Assembly: GCF_015475875.1 (NCBI RefSeq)
Contig: NZ_JADKYM010000004.1
Coordinates: 62,001 to 126,000, forward strand
Direction: 5' to 3'
Length of the DNA stretch: 64,000 bases
From: Sphingopyxis solisilvae
GTDB taxonomy: Bacteria; Pseudomonadota; Alphaproteobacteria; Sphingomonadales; Sphingomonadaceae
Shown here: positions 63,961 to 64,000 of the stretch, in pieces
How positions within the stretch are numbered: the stretch's first letter is position 1
How the letters are laid out: each line of letters starts with the position of its first letter
Program-made: the position numbers and the translations under genes
The notes under the pieces: generated by a model
What the model was told of the DNA's origin: nothing
The model's database searches: none
What the model saw: the letters and a program-made list of their open reading frames with translations, nothing else

Positions 63961-64000
63961 GGCAGTTCTTCTATTCCAGTTTTGGAGGCGGCGTCACCCT

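Noticed and set aside
1-64000. CRISPR arrays or restriction-modification systems
   Set aside because: No regularly spaced direct repeats of CRISPR size and no cas or methyltransferase genes were found on reading through the window.

Overview
The window reads as a piece of a high-GC alphaproteobacterial chromosome, most likely from a sphingomonad (Sphingomonadaceae, Sphingopyxis-like). The signs are a two-piece (circularly permuted) tmRNA gene, a MucR-type regulator, several large TonB-dependent receptors, HWE/HisKA_2 histidine kinases, EcfG-like promoters and palindromic repeats of a type common in sphingomonads. The genus is inferred from gene content and order; no database search was possible.

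Left part (1-34 kb), mostly housekeeping. A co-linear minus-strand block runs from an NfuA-like Fe-S carrier through a malonic-semialdehyde-reductase-like nitroreductase, tsaB, rimI, mucR, fur and plsC to miaB, which is cut by the window edge. After tRNA-Thr come a VOC protein, a LuxR-type regulator, a MerR-type metal sensor with a divergent CDF transporter, the ssrA (tmRNA) gene and mscL. A lemA-TPM-TPM operon is followed by a 264-bp MITE-like element, a NUDIX hydrolase and a rhomboid protease. Then come greA, carB and carA with a small lipoprotein gene between the two car genes, and a yqeY / GIY-YIG / dnaG / rpoD block carrying two palindromic repeats. A pspC gene with a strong sigma-54 promoter match follows. 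A cobalamin riboswitch precedes btuB-btuF-btuC-btuD. A minus-strand fbpA-fbpB-fbpC ferric iron importer with a Fur-box-like palindrome closes this part.

Middle part (34.4-52.2 kb), an apparent genomic island. A 24-bp exact direct repeat occurs at 34365-34388 and again at 52215-52238, inside the 3' end of tRNA-Trp. These look like attL and attR of a 17.85-kb element. Its tyrosine recombinase lies next to attL and is interrupted by one in-frame amber codon. The cargo looks like stress physiology: a clade II catalase with an FAD oxidoreductase, a glycosyltransferase/alpha-barrel fusion with a GH130 phosphorylase and a HAD phosphatase, an L,D-transpeptidase, a cation/proton antiporter, an HWE kinase and a shortened paralogue lacking its phospho-accepting histidine, and a secreted glycine-zipper protein with 16 aromatic repeats. 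Two of these genes have EcfG-type promoters. A DUF1989 gene in the island is a decayed pseudogene.

Right part (52.3-64 kb). EamA transporter and glutathione S-transferase genes converge on folE. Two large TonB-dependent receptor genes converge on a bidirectional terminator, one with a leader ORF. tRNA-Phe follows, then an infA-maf-RNase E/G-like-yacG operon and a JmjC/cupin-like oxygenase at the edge.
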